Assembly (NCBI GenBank): GCA_034437695.1
Contig: DAOTTJ010000219.1
Span: 1 to 64,000 of the forward strand
DNA from: Paraktedonobacter sp034437695
GTDB taxonomy: Bacteria > Chloroflexota > Ktedonobacteria > Ktedonobacterales > Ktedonobacteraceae
Direction of reading: 5' to 3'
DNA length: 64,000 bases
The translations under genes were made by a program, and so were the position numbers. Shown here piece by piece: positions 50,795 through 60,109 of this stretch. The notes beneath the pieces were generated by a model. It had not been told where the DNA came from, made no database searches, and saw only the letters and a list, made by a program, of their open reading frames with translations. Positions within the stretch are counted from its first letter, which is position 1. Each line of letters starts with the position of its first letter.

Positions 50795-52852
50795 CTAATG
50801 ACCTTGTAGGCCAAACTGCGAGCTGTATTCGGCTTTCTGCGCGTCGTAGAGTGCGCGGTGCTCGATGATGCGACAGACGGCGCTCTGTCCCACCCCAACC
50901 GGCGCAGCGCTGTCGGTCAGGGTGATGACATCGATAAGCTGAAGGGCGGGGTTGAGCGGCACGACGACGCTGTGTACGACCTGGCTACGCTGCTGCGTGT
51001 ACATGAGCAGGCTGGCCGCGCTACTGGTCTGCGTTGTGGTGGTGAGCTTGAGGTCGACATGGTGCAGCACGCTCTCGACGCGCGTGGCCTGGTTGTGGGT
51101 GTCGTCGTAGGCTTCGCTGGTGGTCAGGTTAAAGGGCATGGAGCTGCCGGGCGGCTTGCCACTGGCGATGATGTGGTTGGCGCGTTGAAAGTCGCCGCCA
51201 AAGCTGAGCAACTCGATCTCGGGCTGGTAGCTCCACACGCTGCTATCGCTGGCCTGGACCTCGCGTACCTGGAGCGTCTCGTTCTGGTCAAGAAAGTAGT
51301 CGAGACCATAGGTGGCGCACAGCGAGTCGAGCGCCCGGCGATACTTCTGGCCCGCCTGAAGCACAAAGCTCGGGATGACCTGGCTTAGCTGACTGCCCGC
51401 GACGAGGTTGACGCTGAACAGCCCGGCCCTGGCGCATACCTCCAGAACCAGCCACTGAATCGTCTGGCCGCTAAAGGTGTTCTGCCAGCGAGCCACGCGG
51501 TCGAGCCGTCCCGAGAGGTCAAGACCCGTGAGGCGCAGTTGGTTCTGCTGGGGTCCGCGCTCGATGTCGATGCGGGCCAGACGATAGGTGCCGCTGGCCA
51601 CACGGTCAGAGACGCCGCCGACGCGATAGCCCTCGCTGAGTCTGAGCGTGGCTTCGGGGGTGATCGGCTGAGCGTTTCCACCACCCACCAGGTTGATCGC
51701 GCTGTTGTACTGGCCACGCTGGTTGTCGAGCACTACCACCAACTCGGCGGGCCTGTTCAGACGCTCGTGGCGCGTGTAGTTGAGGACCGTGGCCGAGGCG
51801 TCGAGGTATTGCGCGGGGTTGCTACTGCTAAAAGCCGGTGTGCTCAAGACACTGACCGGACTACTGAAGTAGTACCGCGCTCCGCTGCTCCCACTGGCAG
51901 GCGCACTCAGGGCAAAGACGTTGCCACTGTAGCGCGTGGCAAGTTCGTGGAGTATCCAACCATCCGACCAGTGAACGAAGTCGAGCGACTCGCGCACACG
52001 ACAATAGCTGTAGACTGCTCCCGAGACGACGCCGCTATCGATCTCGTTACAGCAGAGGTGATAGAGTCCATCGTAGAGGCTGAGGCGTGGACTGAGGCGC
52101 ACAATGGCCGTGCTGGTGGCGGGCGCAATCGAGGTGTTGAGCGACCACGTGCCACCCACTCCCGCCGCGCTATATTTCGCACTCCCCAAACTATAGACAT
52201 CGCTATAGGCAATGTTGTACTGGCTCCCCGTCCAGGCGACGGCCAGACCAGCCCCGGCGCTCAGGTGGGCCAGTCCCCAGTTCTGTGCCGCACTCCAACT
52301 GCCCGCGCTCAAGAAACACGCCCCCAGGTCGTCACCTCCCACTACATCGTACTGAAAAAACACGTCGCTATTGCCCGCGCTGGCTATGCCCTTCGTCAGC
52401 GCGGAACCCGCGAGCGTGACAACCGTGGTGGGTCCGCTCCAGCTCGCTCCATTGGTAGTGCTGGTCCAGCAATAGAGCGCGTTGCCCCCAGTCCCCTGCT
52501 GCGCGAAGGCGCGGAGCGTGCCACCGTTGTTGCTGATCGCACAACCACCGTCTTGAAACATGTTGCCGCTCGCGCCCGCAAAGGTGGTCACTCCCGCCCA
52601 TTGCGCGGCCTGCGCTGGATCGGTGATGCGCGAGTATTGCAGGTTGCTGGTGAAACCAAAGGAGCCTCGCGTGAGGTTGACGCGTACAATGCTGCCATCG
52701 TTCGCGATACATACGTCCGACCACTGATCGACCAGACCCGGCGTCTGGTAGGCCGTCAGGTGGTTGGTGTGGTCTTCAAGCGTTAAACCGATCGCCGGTC
52801 GCCTGGTGTTGGCGGCCAGGGCTGACTGCATTGCGGCGTCAATCGTTCGCAT
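50795..52852 (-). CDS. Phage baseplate hub-like protein with N-terminal beta-propeller-like region
   Basis: 685 residues. About 45-340 consist of repeated strands with WTSTTNGASWSGP-like and HWSDGW signatures, as in BNR/sialidase-type propellers that bind sugars. From about 365 the protein resembles tail hub or late-control proteins (YTRHERLNRPAELVVVLDN, LARIDIERG, ALDSLCATYGLDYFLDQNETL). It may form the tip that meets the host surface. It overlaps the upstream gene by 14 bases. Confidence 0.7.
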   Translation of the reverse strand: MRTIDAAMQSALAANTRRPAIGLTLEDHTNHLTAYQTPGLVDQWSDVCIANDGSIVRVNLTRGSFGFTSNLQYSRITDPAQAAQWAGVTTFAGASGNMFQDGGCAISNNGGTLRAFAQQGTGGNALYCWTSTTNGASWSGPTTVVTLAGSALTKGIASAGNSDVFFQYDVVGGDDLGACFLSAGSWSAAQNWGLAHLSAGAGLAVAWTGSQYNIAYSDVYSLGSAKYSAAGVGGTWSLNTSIAPATSTAIVRLSPRLSLYDGLYHLCCNEIDSGVVSGAVYSYCRVRESLDFVHWSDGWILHELATRYSGNVFALSAPASGSSGARYYFSSPVSVLSTPAFSSSNPAQYLDASATVLNYTRHERLNRPAELVVVLDNQRGQYNSAINLVGGGNAQPITPEATLRLSEGYRVGGVSDRVASGTYRLARIDIERGPQQNQLRLTGLDLSGRLDRVARWQNTFSGQTIQWLVLEVCARAGLFSVNLVAGSQLSQVIPSFVLQAGQKYRRALDSLCATYGLDYFLDQNETLQVREVQASDSSVWSYQPEIELLSFGGDFQRANHIIASGKPPGSSMPFNLTTSEAYDDTHNQATRVESVLHHVDLKLTTTTQTSSAASLLMYTQQRSQVVHSVVVPLNPALQLIDVITLTDSAAPVGVGQSAVCRIIEHRALYDAQKAEYSSQFGLQGH

Positions 52853-53141
52853 GCTGAACTCCCTCCTCGCGCCCGGCTAGCAGGGAGAGAGCCTCGCTCT
52901 GCTCCCCAAAGATGATACGCAGTAACTTCTCTTCTTCGCTGTCGGCCTGGTTGAGAAAGTGCTGACGCAGGTCGAGCAGCCGGGCAATCAACGTGACGTA
53001 TTTGACGGCGACGTTGGCGGCCTGGACCGGCTCAAGTTCCTCCGGCAGAAAGGTGTCGAGCAGCAGTCGCGTCCGGTCTTCCAGACGCTCAAGCCAGGCA
53101 TTGATGCGCTGGAGCGCGTCGCGCTGGTAGTCTTCTGGCAT
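52839..53141 (-). CDS. Phage module protein, unknown (100 residues, helical)
   Basis: All-helical: YQRDALQRINAWLERLEDRTRLLLDTFL, then KYVTLIARLLDLRQHFL. Possibly a tail chaperone or small neck protein. AGGGGGA lies eight bases before the ATG at 53141. No family recognised. Confidence 0.6.
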   Translation of the reverse strand: MPEDYQRDALQRINAWLERLEDRTRLLLDTFLPEELEPVQAANVAVKYVTLIARLLDLRQHFLNQADSEEEKLLRIIFGEQSEALSLLAGREEGVQHAND

Positions 53142-53228
53142 GTAAGTGGTCCCCCTGACTGTGGTGCTAGATGGCATAGCTATACGTGTAAACAGGGTTT
53201 CTCAAAAGTTTTTTCTTCCCCACCCACC

Positions 53229-53570
53229 CTTCGAGTAGAGATTTTGTGAGGACACCTCATACTCCGGCTGGGGACCGCTGTCCCCTGCTCCCCTGCTTTT
53301 TCGAGTAGAGAGTTTGTGAGGACACCTCCATTCGCGCGGACTTTAGCAGAGGGTCACCCTCTGCACTCCTGTTTTGCGTGTTTTACGTCCGGCAAAACAC
53401 GCAAAACAGAATAAAAAGTTTGTTGGGGACACCCCAAGCCCCGGCAAAGGGCTGCCGCCCTCTGCACTCCCGCCTAAGTCTGCGCCTATGGAGGAAACGG
53501 CTGGGGACCGCTGTCCCCTGCTCCCCTGCTTTTAACGACTTTTGCGAAGCCTTATACGTGTAGAGTGTAA
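53229..53570. repeat. Modular intergenic repeat, copy 6, with internal direct repeats
   Basis: A 35-nt block (GGCTGGGGACCGCTGTCCCC onward) occurs at 53266-53300 and again at 53499-53533. A 28-nt block occurs at 53231-53258 and 53301-53328 with one mismatch. Between them lie GTTTTGCGTGTTTTACG/CGGCAAAACACGCAAAAC, TTGGGGACACCCCAA and CCCCGGCAAAGGGCTGCC, as in copy 1. The stretch is within the phage module. Confidence 0.75.
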
Positions 53571-53578
53571 CTGTAGGA

Positions 53579-54166
53579 TTAGGTGGTATAGCCATACGTG
53601 TAGAGCGTAATGGTACAATTTCCGAGGTTGGCCTTGACATCGATCTGGCCGCTACTGTCCAACGGGAGCAGGGCGTTGCCGTTCATGCTCTGGTTGGCGA
53701 TCTGCTGGTTGCCCAGGACAAAGTAGTTGCCGATCGTTCCACCGTGCGGGGCGATGGCGGCCCACGCCCCGACGGTGGCACTGCCAAAGTAGGCGCGACA
53801 CAGCACACCAGTTATGCCAACCGGCAGACCGCTGGTGACGCCCGTGAGGGTATATGTGTTGGTCACCCCACTGTTGATTGCGACGTTATTAAGCTGAATA
53901 AACGGGGTGACAAAGACCACGCGAGCGGGCGCAGGTACAGGCGTCACGCCGTAGATGGCGAGAATGACCGCATCGCTCGGGTTCTGCGCGTCGAGAAAAA
54001 GCACCGCACAATTTGCCCCGATCAGCGCACTCGTCCCGTCGACGCTGGTCGCCACCGGCACGTTGGCCAGCACATAGCTGGTCGCCTCGATGATCAGCAC
54101 ACTCGCGGTATACGTCGCGCTATTAAAGGTCTGAAGCAGACCGCGTTTGATGACTTGCTCGGTCAC
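53579..54166 (-). CDS. Phage module protein, unknown (195 residues, beta-rich)
   Basis: Starts VTEQVIKRGLLQTFNSATYTASVLII, then beta-rich with Asn/Thr; ends TITLYTYGYTT. An FVTPFIQLNNVAI segment suggests a tail-fibre or decoration protein. The GTG at 54166 is preceded by AAAGGAG 11 bases upstream. The C-terminal coding end is partly repeated just past the stop (ATACGTGTAGAG at 53555 and again near 53592). Confidence 0.6.
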   Translation of the reverse strand: MTEQVIKRGLLQTFNSATYTASVLIIEATSYVLANVPVATSVDGTSALIGANCAVLFLDAQNPSDAVILAIYGVTPVPAPARVVFVTPFIQLNNVAINSGVTNTYTLTGVTSGLPVGITGVLCRAYFGSATVGAWAAIAPHGGTIGNYFVLGNQQIANQSMNGNALLPLDSSGQIDVKANLGNCTITLYTYGYTT

Positions 54167-54243
54167 TGTCTGATAGACTCCTTTCGTCTCGCTGCACGCG
54201 TGAGAATGCATAAACGCACGTTAGTATAGAACAGGATAGATGC

Positions 54244-55458
54244 TTGAAAAAAGCCACAACCGACGCGCACCCTTTGTGGAAAAACGGTGATTATCTGCTG
54301 CTCTGGAGCGGACAGGTGGTTTCGAGCCTCGGCTCGCAGGTTTCGAACCTCGCGCTGCCGCTGCTGCTGCTCGCGCTCACCCACTCGCCCGCACAGGCCG
54401 GCCTCGCCGGCCTGCTCCGCACACTGCCCTACCTGCTGGTCAGTCTCCCGGCTGGCGCGTTGGTCGATCGCTGGGACCGCAAGCGCGTCATGCTGATCTG
54501 CGATACCGGGCGAGCGCTGAGCCTGGCAAGTATCGTGGTGGCGGCGTGGCTGCAAGACCTCACGCTGCTCCAGATCTACTTTGTCGCGCTGCTCGAAGGC
54601 ACGCTCTTTGTCTTTTTTAACCTCGCTGAGGTCGCCTGTCTGCCCCGCGTGGTGGGCAAAGAGCAACTGCCCGCCGCGGTTGCGCAGAATTCTGCGGTGC
54701 TGAATATCGCCGCGCTGCTGGGCGGACCCCTGGGCGGCATACTCTATGGCCTCAGTCGGCTCCTGCCTTTCGCCGCCGACGCCGTTTCGTATCTCCTGTC
54801 GGTCCTCTCGCTGTTCGCTATCAAGACCTCGTTTCAGGGCGACCGCGTTGCGCCCTCGCGCCACCTCTGGCAGGAGATTCGCGAGGGCCTGACCTGGCTC
54901 TGGCAACACCCCCTGATCCGGGCGCTGGCCATCCTGACCGGCTGCTTTAACCTGCTGACGGCGGGCTTCGACCTCCTGCTGATCGTCCTGCTGCAATCGC
55001 TGCACGCCTCGCCGTTCATCATCGGCCTGGTCTTTGCCCTCAGCGGCCTCGGCGGCATTGCCAGCAGTCTGCTCGCTCCTGTACTGCAAAAGTACCTGAG
55101 CTTCAGCCAGATCGTGCTGGGCTGCTGCTGGCTCACCGTGCTCCTCTGGCCACTTTACGCGCTCTTGCACAGTATTTTTGCCGTGGCAATCATTAGTGTC
55201 GTGATCTTCTTTGGCACAAACCCCTATAACGTGGTGGTCATCAGCTATCGCAGCGCGATCATCCCCGACGAGCTGCAAGGCAGAGTGAATAGCGTCTATC
55301 GCCTGGTGGCCTTCGCAGGTCAACCTCTGGGCGTCGGCCTGCTTGGCCTGATACTTCAGGTCTTCTCGGTCATCCCGACGATCCTGATCTTTGAAGCTGG
55401 CTTTCTCCTGATGGCGATTGGCGCGACCCTCAATCCACCTATTCGTCGCGCTCGTTAA
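54244..55458 (+). CDS. MFS transporter (DHA3-like efflux) inside the phage module
   Basis: 404 residues with about 12 hydrophobic helices. The DHA3-type motif GALVDRWDRKRVM follows helix two, and ELQGRVNSVYRL is the second-half copy. Such proteins export macrolides and other drugs by proton exchange. It is on the plus strand while all phage genes around it are on the minus strand. TTG start with CAGGA seven bases upstream; no ATG in frame nearby. Confidence 0.87.
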   Translation: MKKATTDAHPLWKNGDYLLLWSGQVVSSLGSQVSNLALPLLLLALTHSPAQAGLAGLLRTLPYLLVSLPAGALVDRWDRKRVMLICDTGRALSLASIVVAAWLQDLTLLQIYFVALLEGTLFVFFNLAEVACLPRVVGKEQLPAAVAQNSAVLNIAALLGGPLGGILYGLSRLLPFAADAVSYLLSVLSLFAIKTSFQGDRVAPSRHLWQEIREGLTWLWQHPLIRALAILTGCFNLLTAGFDLLLIVLLQSLHASPFIIGLVFALSGLGGIASSLLAPVLQKYLSFSQIVLGCCWLTVLLWPLYALLHSIFAVAIISVVIFFGTNPYNVVVISYRSAIIPDELQGRVNSVYRLVAFAGQPLGVGLLGLILQVFSVIPTILIFEAGFLLMAIGATLNPPIRRAR

Positions 55459-55548
55459 CCTGTTGTTCATAGCAACCCTCCTCGCGGCGCGGGGTCCGGG
55501 AGTCCAGGTCGCATTGCTACGACCTGAACCCCAGACTCGCCCGCCTGG

Positions 55549-55842
55549 TTACCCGTCGTTGGTCATCTGACCCGGCACGGGGACGTTATCGGCAACGGTG
55601 TAGGTGTGGAGGCTGGCAGCGGTGAAGTCGCCGCGATTCAGGCCGGCGTTGATCGCGCTGGCACACTGCGCCAGCGTGCTACTGCCGCTGTTCGTGACCG
55701 GACACCATGTCCCCGCCTGCGGCAAGACACCGTCGACCAACTGCTGAAAGATTGCCCCGGTCCGGGGGCAAAAGTAGCTCCCGATCGGCGCGTTGGCCCC
55801 GCCGTTATACCTTCCAAAGACCAGTTCACATTGATCAAGCAT
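55549..55842 (-). CDS. Phage module protein, unknown (97 residues)
   Basis: Contains Cys at ELVFGRYNGG..YFCPRTG and a later TWCPVTN, suggesting a small metal- or disulfide-bearing domain. Short spacing to the next gene. AAAGGCAAAGCC lies before the ATG. No family recognised. Confidence 0.55.
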   Translation of the reverse strand: MLDQCELVFGRYNGGANAPIGSYFCPRTGAIFQQLVDGVLPQAGTWCPVTNSGSSTLAQCASAINAGLNRGDFTAASLHTYTVADNVPVPGQMTNDG

Positions 55843-55876
55843 GGCTTTGCCTTTCTTTTTGTCTCACTTGCTTGTT

Positions 55877-56824
55877 TTAATAGTAAAAAATCGTTACGCC
55901 AGGATTGGCGGCATTGCCCGCGACGGTGATACCGTTGAACGCGGGGGCCTGGCAATCGATCAGCGTCCCGACCGCTGCACCAGCCGGGACAATCCCGATC
56001 TTGGTGCCGCTATTGGTAGTGGCGTTGTCAAAAACGTCGAGTTCGTTGCTCCCGCTGCTCGTCACGAGGATACGCGCCAGGCGACCCGCACCGCCCTTGA
56101 CGACGGTGTTCGCGGCGTTGGCCGCAGCGATGGCCGTGCTACTCTTTCCTCCAACATTGACATCCTGGACTCCACGAAAGCCCTGCTTGGCGTAAAGGTT
56201 GCCCGTCCCGGCGTCGAAGACCGTCTCCTGGATCATCAGGACTCCCTCAGGCGAGACGGACCCGGAGGCCGGGCCAGCCGAGTTGAAGATCGACCACTGC
56301 GCCGTCGTCTGTCCGGTTACGACAACCGGACTTTTGAGCGGCACACTGGTGACGCTTGCACCCGGCGTGAAGCTATCGGCAATGTAGACGTACTCGGAGG
56401 CCGCACCACCGCTCAGTTTAAGCGTCTGACCCGGCAGCAGGGTCTTGGGCGCAAGCGTAAAGGTAAGGCTGGTGTCGCCCGTCGCCGTGACGGTGACGGC
56501 GCTGCTCTGCGAACCTTTGCCCAGCCACGTGCGTAGACGATCCCAGGCCAGTTGACTGGGAACACCGCTGGCCAGCGGCGGTCCACCACTGCTATAGCCC
56601 ATCAGCGCCAGCGCGAGCAATGCCCCCAGGCTGGCACCGTCGTCCTGGCTCATCTGCGGCGCAGACCCGCTGATCTGCGCCAGGTTGATGCTCTGGTTGG
56701 CCGCCCACGCGGCGATGTTGACGAGCAGGTTGCCCGGCGCGTCAAGGTTGAGTGCCGCTCCCTGACCGCTCGCTTGCTTTCCTCCGACGAGTTCGGAGCC
56801 ATCGGGGTTAAGGTATCCCGGCAT
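55877..56824 (-). CDS. Phage structural protein, beta-rich (315 residues)
   Basis: After a flexible start (MPGYLNPDGSELVGG) the protein is rich in Ala, Gly, Ser and Thr with many short strands, such as SLTFTLAPKTLLPGQTLKLSGG and ARILVTSSGSNELDVFDNAT. This fits a decoration, tail-tube-adjacent or fibre protein. It directly follows the capsid gene in transcription order, where decoration proteins are often found. GGAGAGCAAGCT precedes the ATG. Confidence 0.65.
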   Translation of the reverse strand: MPGYLNPDGSELVGGKQASGQGAALNLDAPGNLLVNIAAWAANQSINLAQISGSAPQMSQDDGASLGALLALALMGYSSGGPPLASGVPSQLAWDRLRTWLGKGSQSSAVTVTATGDTSLTFTLAPKTLLPGQTLKLSGGAASEYVYIADSFTPGASVTSVPLKSPVVVTGQTTAQWSIFNSAGPASGSVSPEGVLMIQETVFDAGTGNLYAKQGFRGVQDVNVGGKSSTAIAAANAANTVVKGGAGRLARILVTSSGSNELDVFDNATTNSGTKIGIVPAGAAVGTLIDCQAPAFNGITVAGNAANPGVTIFYY

Positions 56825-56844
56825 AGCTTGCTCTCCTTTCTGGA

Positions 56845-58839
56845 CTAGATGCCACGGTAAAGACCGCGCCAATCGACCACGCAGCCGCCGTATTCGTGGC
56901 GGATCTTGTAGCTGATCACATCCTGCGTAAAGTTGAGGCCGAACAGCGGCTGGTCCTGGATGAACAGCACCGGGTTGACCTGGCCACCGACAAAGCCTAT
57001 CTCGATAGTGTCGACGATGCGCGGGTCGGCGGCGAAAAACCACTGCGTGGTATTGCTCAACTGCGGCGAGACGATAGGCGTCACATAGCCCAGCATCGGG
57101 TTGATATCGTTGTTTGGACTGCCCGGCACGCCCGCGCTGCGCGTGGTGATCATCGCTGTCCACTCCAGTTCAGGCGGCACAATCAGGTAGCTCGGCTTGA
57201 GTCCCAGACGCTTGCCCGAAAAGTTGGTCTGCTCGCGCATCACCGTCACCCCGCTCTGCATCGCCGCACTGCTCAAGGCCGACGACCCCAGGTTGCTGTG
57301 CGGCGCACCACTGGTAAACAGCGCGTTCCCGTCAAAGATGCTCGGGTTGCTCGACAGAAAGGCATAGACAAATTCGGCCAGCGTATACGCCGCCGCCACC
57401 GCCAGCTTGGTCGGGATCTGCTTGATGGCAAACAGGTCGTCATTGATGATAGTCTCTCTGGAGACAGTGACAAGGTTTCCACGCTTGGTTGGAACGTAGG
57501 TTGCGGCGGTATCGGTAAGGGTGATCGAGGTATAGGTAGTGTCCTCCGGCACGGTGGAAAGCGAGCCGAAGCTGCCCAGGCGTACGCGGCTCTGTTGCTT
57601 GAAATCTTTGATCGGAGCCAGTACGACAAAGCGCTGCCACTCGGCGGGCCACGCCTGATAGTCTTTGAGCAGCCGCTTGTTCATCGAGGTGCCGAGCAGG
57701 TAGCTGAAGCTGGCGGTGGTGGTATCGACCTCGCTGATGCGCGTGACCGGCGCGTTCTCGCTGACGTGGATCTGGCCGAGCGTCGAGCGGTCGTTAAAGC
57801 CGCCCACGCCGCTGTCCCCAGTGACCCGCGCGTACGCCTCACGGATCGAGCTAAAGCCACGAATATTGCCATAGCGCGTGGTGTCGATCTCCAGGTCAAA
57901 CATGCCGTCAAAGGCAGCCTGGACCTTCTCGGCCTCGCTGACCATCTGTCCGGTGCGCGGCTTTTCATAGCCGTGACCGGTGATCAGTCCTGCACTGGCC
58001 AGACCGGCCAGGACGCTGCTCATACTGCTCAACTCGCGCTCCAGTTCGCTGACTTCAAAGACGCGGCCCGCGAAGCGTTCGTGGATACTCTGCCGGGCCA
58101 CCTGGGGGAGGACGCTCTCCAACAGACGACGCTCCAGCAGCAACGCACAGCGTTCGCTGCGCAACGACTGCATGAGCTGCTGGGCCTCGTTGATCTGCTC
58201 ACCCTCGCTCTGCATGGTTGAGCACGGCTCACTCTCTGTCTCCACCTGCGAGTCGACCGGGGTCTGACTGACAAACTGTTCCATATCTTCTTCTCCTTCG
58301 CTGTGTAAGATGCGCTGAAACGCCCCTCCGGCGCTGGCGCGAGTCACTACATCACAACTGTTCAGCGCGAGCACTTTGCTCACGTGTTTGGCTTTAAGCG
58401 CGGCATCGTGCTCGGCGATGCCGAATATATCGATACTCACCCCGATCAGGTCGGGCTTGCCTATCTCGACGGCTTCTTTGACCATACTCCACAGCCAGTC
58501 GGCCGCAGTAAAGATGTGCAGCGTGGCTTCCACACGTCCCAACGGCGTCTGCACGTCGTCGGGCAAAAACTGCGCGTCTTTGTAAAAACCAACCATGTCG
58601 CGCACGCTGCGCGTCTGCTGGTCGGAAGGCGTGCGCCCATGATCGGCGTACGCTCGCGCTCCTTCGACCAACTGTGAGATCTGTTGCAGCGCGTTAGTGT
58701 CGTAGTAAAATCCGTTGATCGACTTGCCGCCACGCACGATAGTGACCCTGACTTCGTGGCCAGCGTCGTCGAGCGTCCCAGCCTCGCAGATCTGTCCAAG
58801 CAGACGCATGCTCGTCCCTGACTCGTCGCGGGCGGTCAT
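56845..58839 (-). CDS. Prohead protease fused to Mu-like major capsid protein
   Basis: 664 residues. About 1-180 resemble a capsid maturation protease (DLIGVSIDIFGIAEHD, then SCDVVTRASAGGAFQRIL, a typical protease end). About 185-290 are helical, as in a scaffold (LRSERCALLLERRLLESVLPQ). About 310-664 match the Mu gpT-type major capsid protein (FLSSNPSIFDGNALFTSGAP, LGLKPSYLIVPPELEWTAMI). Protease, scaffold and shell are in one frame, so the shell would be cut free during maturation. It overlaps the upstream gene by four bases. Confidence 0.8.
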   Translation of the reverse strand: MTARDESGTSMRLLGQICEAGTLDDAGHEVRVTIVRGGKSINGFYYDTNALQQISQLVEGARAYADHGRTPSDQQTRSVRDMVGFYKDAQFLPDDVQTPLGRVEATLHIFTAADWLWSMVKEAVEIGKPDLIGVSIDIFGIAEHDAALKAKHVSKVLALNSCDVVTRASAGGAFQRILHSEGEEDMEQFVSQTPVDSQVETESEPCSTMQSEGEQINEAQQLMQSLRSERCALLLERRLLESVLPQVARQSIHERFAGRVFEVSELERELSSMSSVLAGLASAGLITGHGYEKPRTGQMVSEAEKVQAAFDGMFDLEIDTTRYGNIRGFSSIREAYARVTGDSGVGGFNDRSTLGQIHVSENAPVTRISEVDTTTASFSYLLGTSMNKRLLKDYQAWPAEWQRFVVLAPIKDFKQQSRVRLGSFGSLSTVPEDTTYTSITLTDTAATYVPTKRGNLVTVSRETIINDDLFAIKQIPTKLAVAAAYTLAEFVYAFLSSNPSIFDGNALFTSGAPHSNLGSSALSSAAMQSGVTVMREQTNFSGKRLGLKPSYLIVPPELEWTAMITTRSAGVPGSPNNDINPMLGYVTPIVSPQLSNTTQWFFAADPRIVDTIEIGFVGGQVNPVLFIQDQPLFGLNFTQDVISYKIRHEYGGCVVDWRGLYRGI

Positions 58840-59657
58840 CGCTCGCCATCCAGACCAGGCTCAAGCATGCCCATGTGCCGACTGCGCCTGCTGCTGCCCT
58901 CTTGCTTGAGGTACAGTTCGCGCTCGTTGCGCGTCGGCAATGCGCGGTAGGTGGGGTCGCTATGCAGGGTGGTGAGCATCGCCTGCGCCAGCTCGCCGGG
59001 TCGCGTGGGCATATGTACGGCCTGCGTCAACTGCGGCTGTTGCAGATCGGGCAGAGTCGGATCGGGAGTCAGGGGAGCAGGCATGCCCAGCCCAGGCGGG
59101 CGGTCGTACTCGCCAAAGTCGGGGTTGATTGGGTCGATGCTCAGCGGGTCACGCGTGGCCGCAACGACCAGCAGGCCACCCGGCTGGACAAACTGCAAGA
59201 GGTCGCCGAGTTGGGGATCGACCGCCAGCGCGGATACTGGATCAAGTCCCGGCGCAGTCAGGTCGCCCATACGCAGTGGCGGGATCTGCATATCCGGCAG
59301 CGCGTAGGTCGGTGGGTTGATTGCTCCCACACCCTGGGGTGCGAGCAGTTGCGCGGGCGTCGGCGCAGGCCGGGCGTCGGCCAGTTGCAGGTCGAAGTAC
59401 GGCACATCGGGCGCAATGCCCATCTGGGCAAGACCCTGCGCCGCGCCGCTCTCGTTGAGCATCGGCAGATCCATCTTGCACGGGGGCATACTATCGCTGA
59501 AGTGCGCCCCGTGCGCAGGATCTACTATCGTCCTGTCGTCCTCTACACCGTATGCCGCCAGTCCCAGGTCGGGCGCGGCCTGACCCTGGACGGTGGGATA
59601 GAGGGGTTCGTACATTGACATTTCTTGACCTTCTTCAAGGGGTTCGTACATTGACAT
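58836..59657 (-). CDS. Phage module protein, proline-rich (273 residues)
   Basis: Low-complexity Pro/Leu/Asp-rich (PPTYALPDMQIPPLRMGDL), with a basic C-terminus (SSRRSRHMG). It could be a scaffold or minor head protein. The N-terminus begins with the same 12 residues twice (MSMYEPL-EEGQE then MSMYEPL), because a 36-bp unit including the ribosome site is duplicated. So both 59657 and 59621 are possible starts, each with AAGAAGG seven bases upstream. It overlaps the capsid gene by ATGA. Confidence 0.6.
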   Translation of the reverse strand: MSMYEPLEEGQEMSMYEPLYPTVQGQAAPDLGLAAYGVEDDRTIVDPAHGAHFSDSMPPCKMDLPMLNESGAAQGLAQMGIAPDVPYFDLQLADARPAPTPAQLLAPQGVGAINPPTYALPDMQIPPLRMGDLTAPGLDPVSALAVDPQLGDLLQFVQPGGLLVVAATRDPLSIDPINPDFGEYDRPPGLGMPAPLTPDPTLPDLQQPQLTQAVHMPTRPGELAQAMLTTLHSDPTYRALPTRNERELYLKQEGSSRRSRHMGMLEPGLDGER

Positions 59658-59671
59658 TTCTTGACCTTCTT
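59602..59671. repeat. 36-bp tandem duplication covering a start codon and ribosome site
   Basis: 59602-59637 and 59638-59671 are near-identical (34 matching bases). Each copy contains, on the minus strand, the ribosome site, the start codon and the first seven codons of the proline-rich gene, so it has two equal start regions in frame. Confidence 0.85.
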
Positions 59672-59724
59672 TCTCATGGAAAATGCTAACTGAGAGACGG
59701 TACTTCTCTCGTCAAACGTTGCGC

Positions 59725-60108
59725 TCAACGCAAGCGCCGTAAGGCGACACGCAGGTGTGTGCCGCCTGGCAGCAGGCCGGTCGGTACTACCTCGATTGGC
59801 TCGTACTTGAGGGCCGCACTGACCGCGCTGGCGGTCGCAGTCGTGGTATCGGCTACGTAGAGCAGGCCAACAAAGCTGATAGTCAGGGCCGCGAGCATAA
59901 ACGCGTCGGCGGGCGTGCCGGGCGGCTGACCGCGCAGATCGGATACCTGTGGATCGACTACCTCCTGTGGTCTGAAGATCACCGTCTGTGGCACGTAGCT
60001 ATAGACGCCAGACGCACTGTAGACAAAGATCACCACTTTCTGCCGACCACTCCAGGTCTTTGGTACCACACCCTGAATATGTTGACTCTTGCGACTATTG
60101 AGCGGCAT
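59725..60108 (-). CDS. Phage module protein, unknown (127 residues)
   Basis: MPLNSRKSQHIQGVVPKTWSG at the start, then a Val/Tyr-rich strand region (VVIFVYSASGVYSYVPQTVIF) and a hydrophobic segment near 70-85. No family recognised. It follows the 82-residue gene after one base. Confidence 0.55.
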   Translation of the reverse strand: MPLNSRKSQHIQGVVPKTWSGRQKVVIFVYSASGVYSYVPQTVIFRPQEVVDPQVSDLRGQPPGTPADAFMLAALTISFVGLLYVADTTTATASAVSAALKYEPIEVVPTGLLPGGTHLRVALRRLR

Positions 60109-60109
60109 G

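Noticed and set aside
54163..55470. 435-codon minus-strand frame
   Set aside because: It is the antisense of the MFS transporter; composition rich in Gln/Arg/Asp and without any domain.
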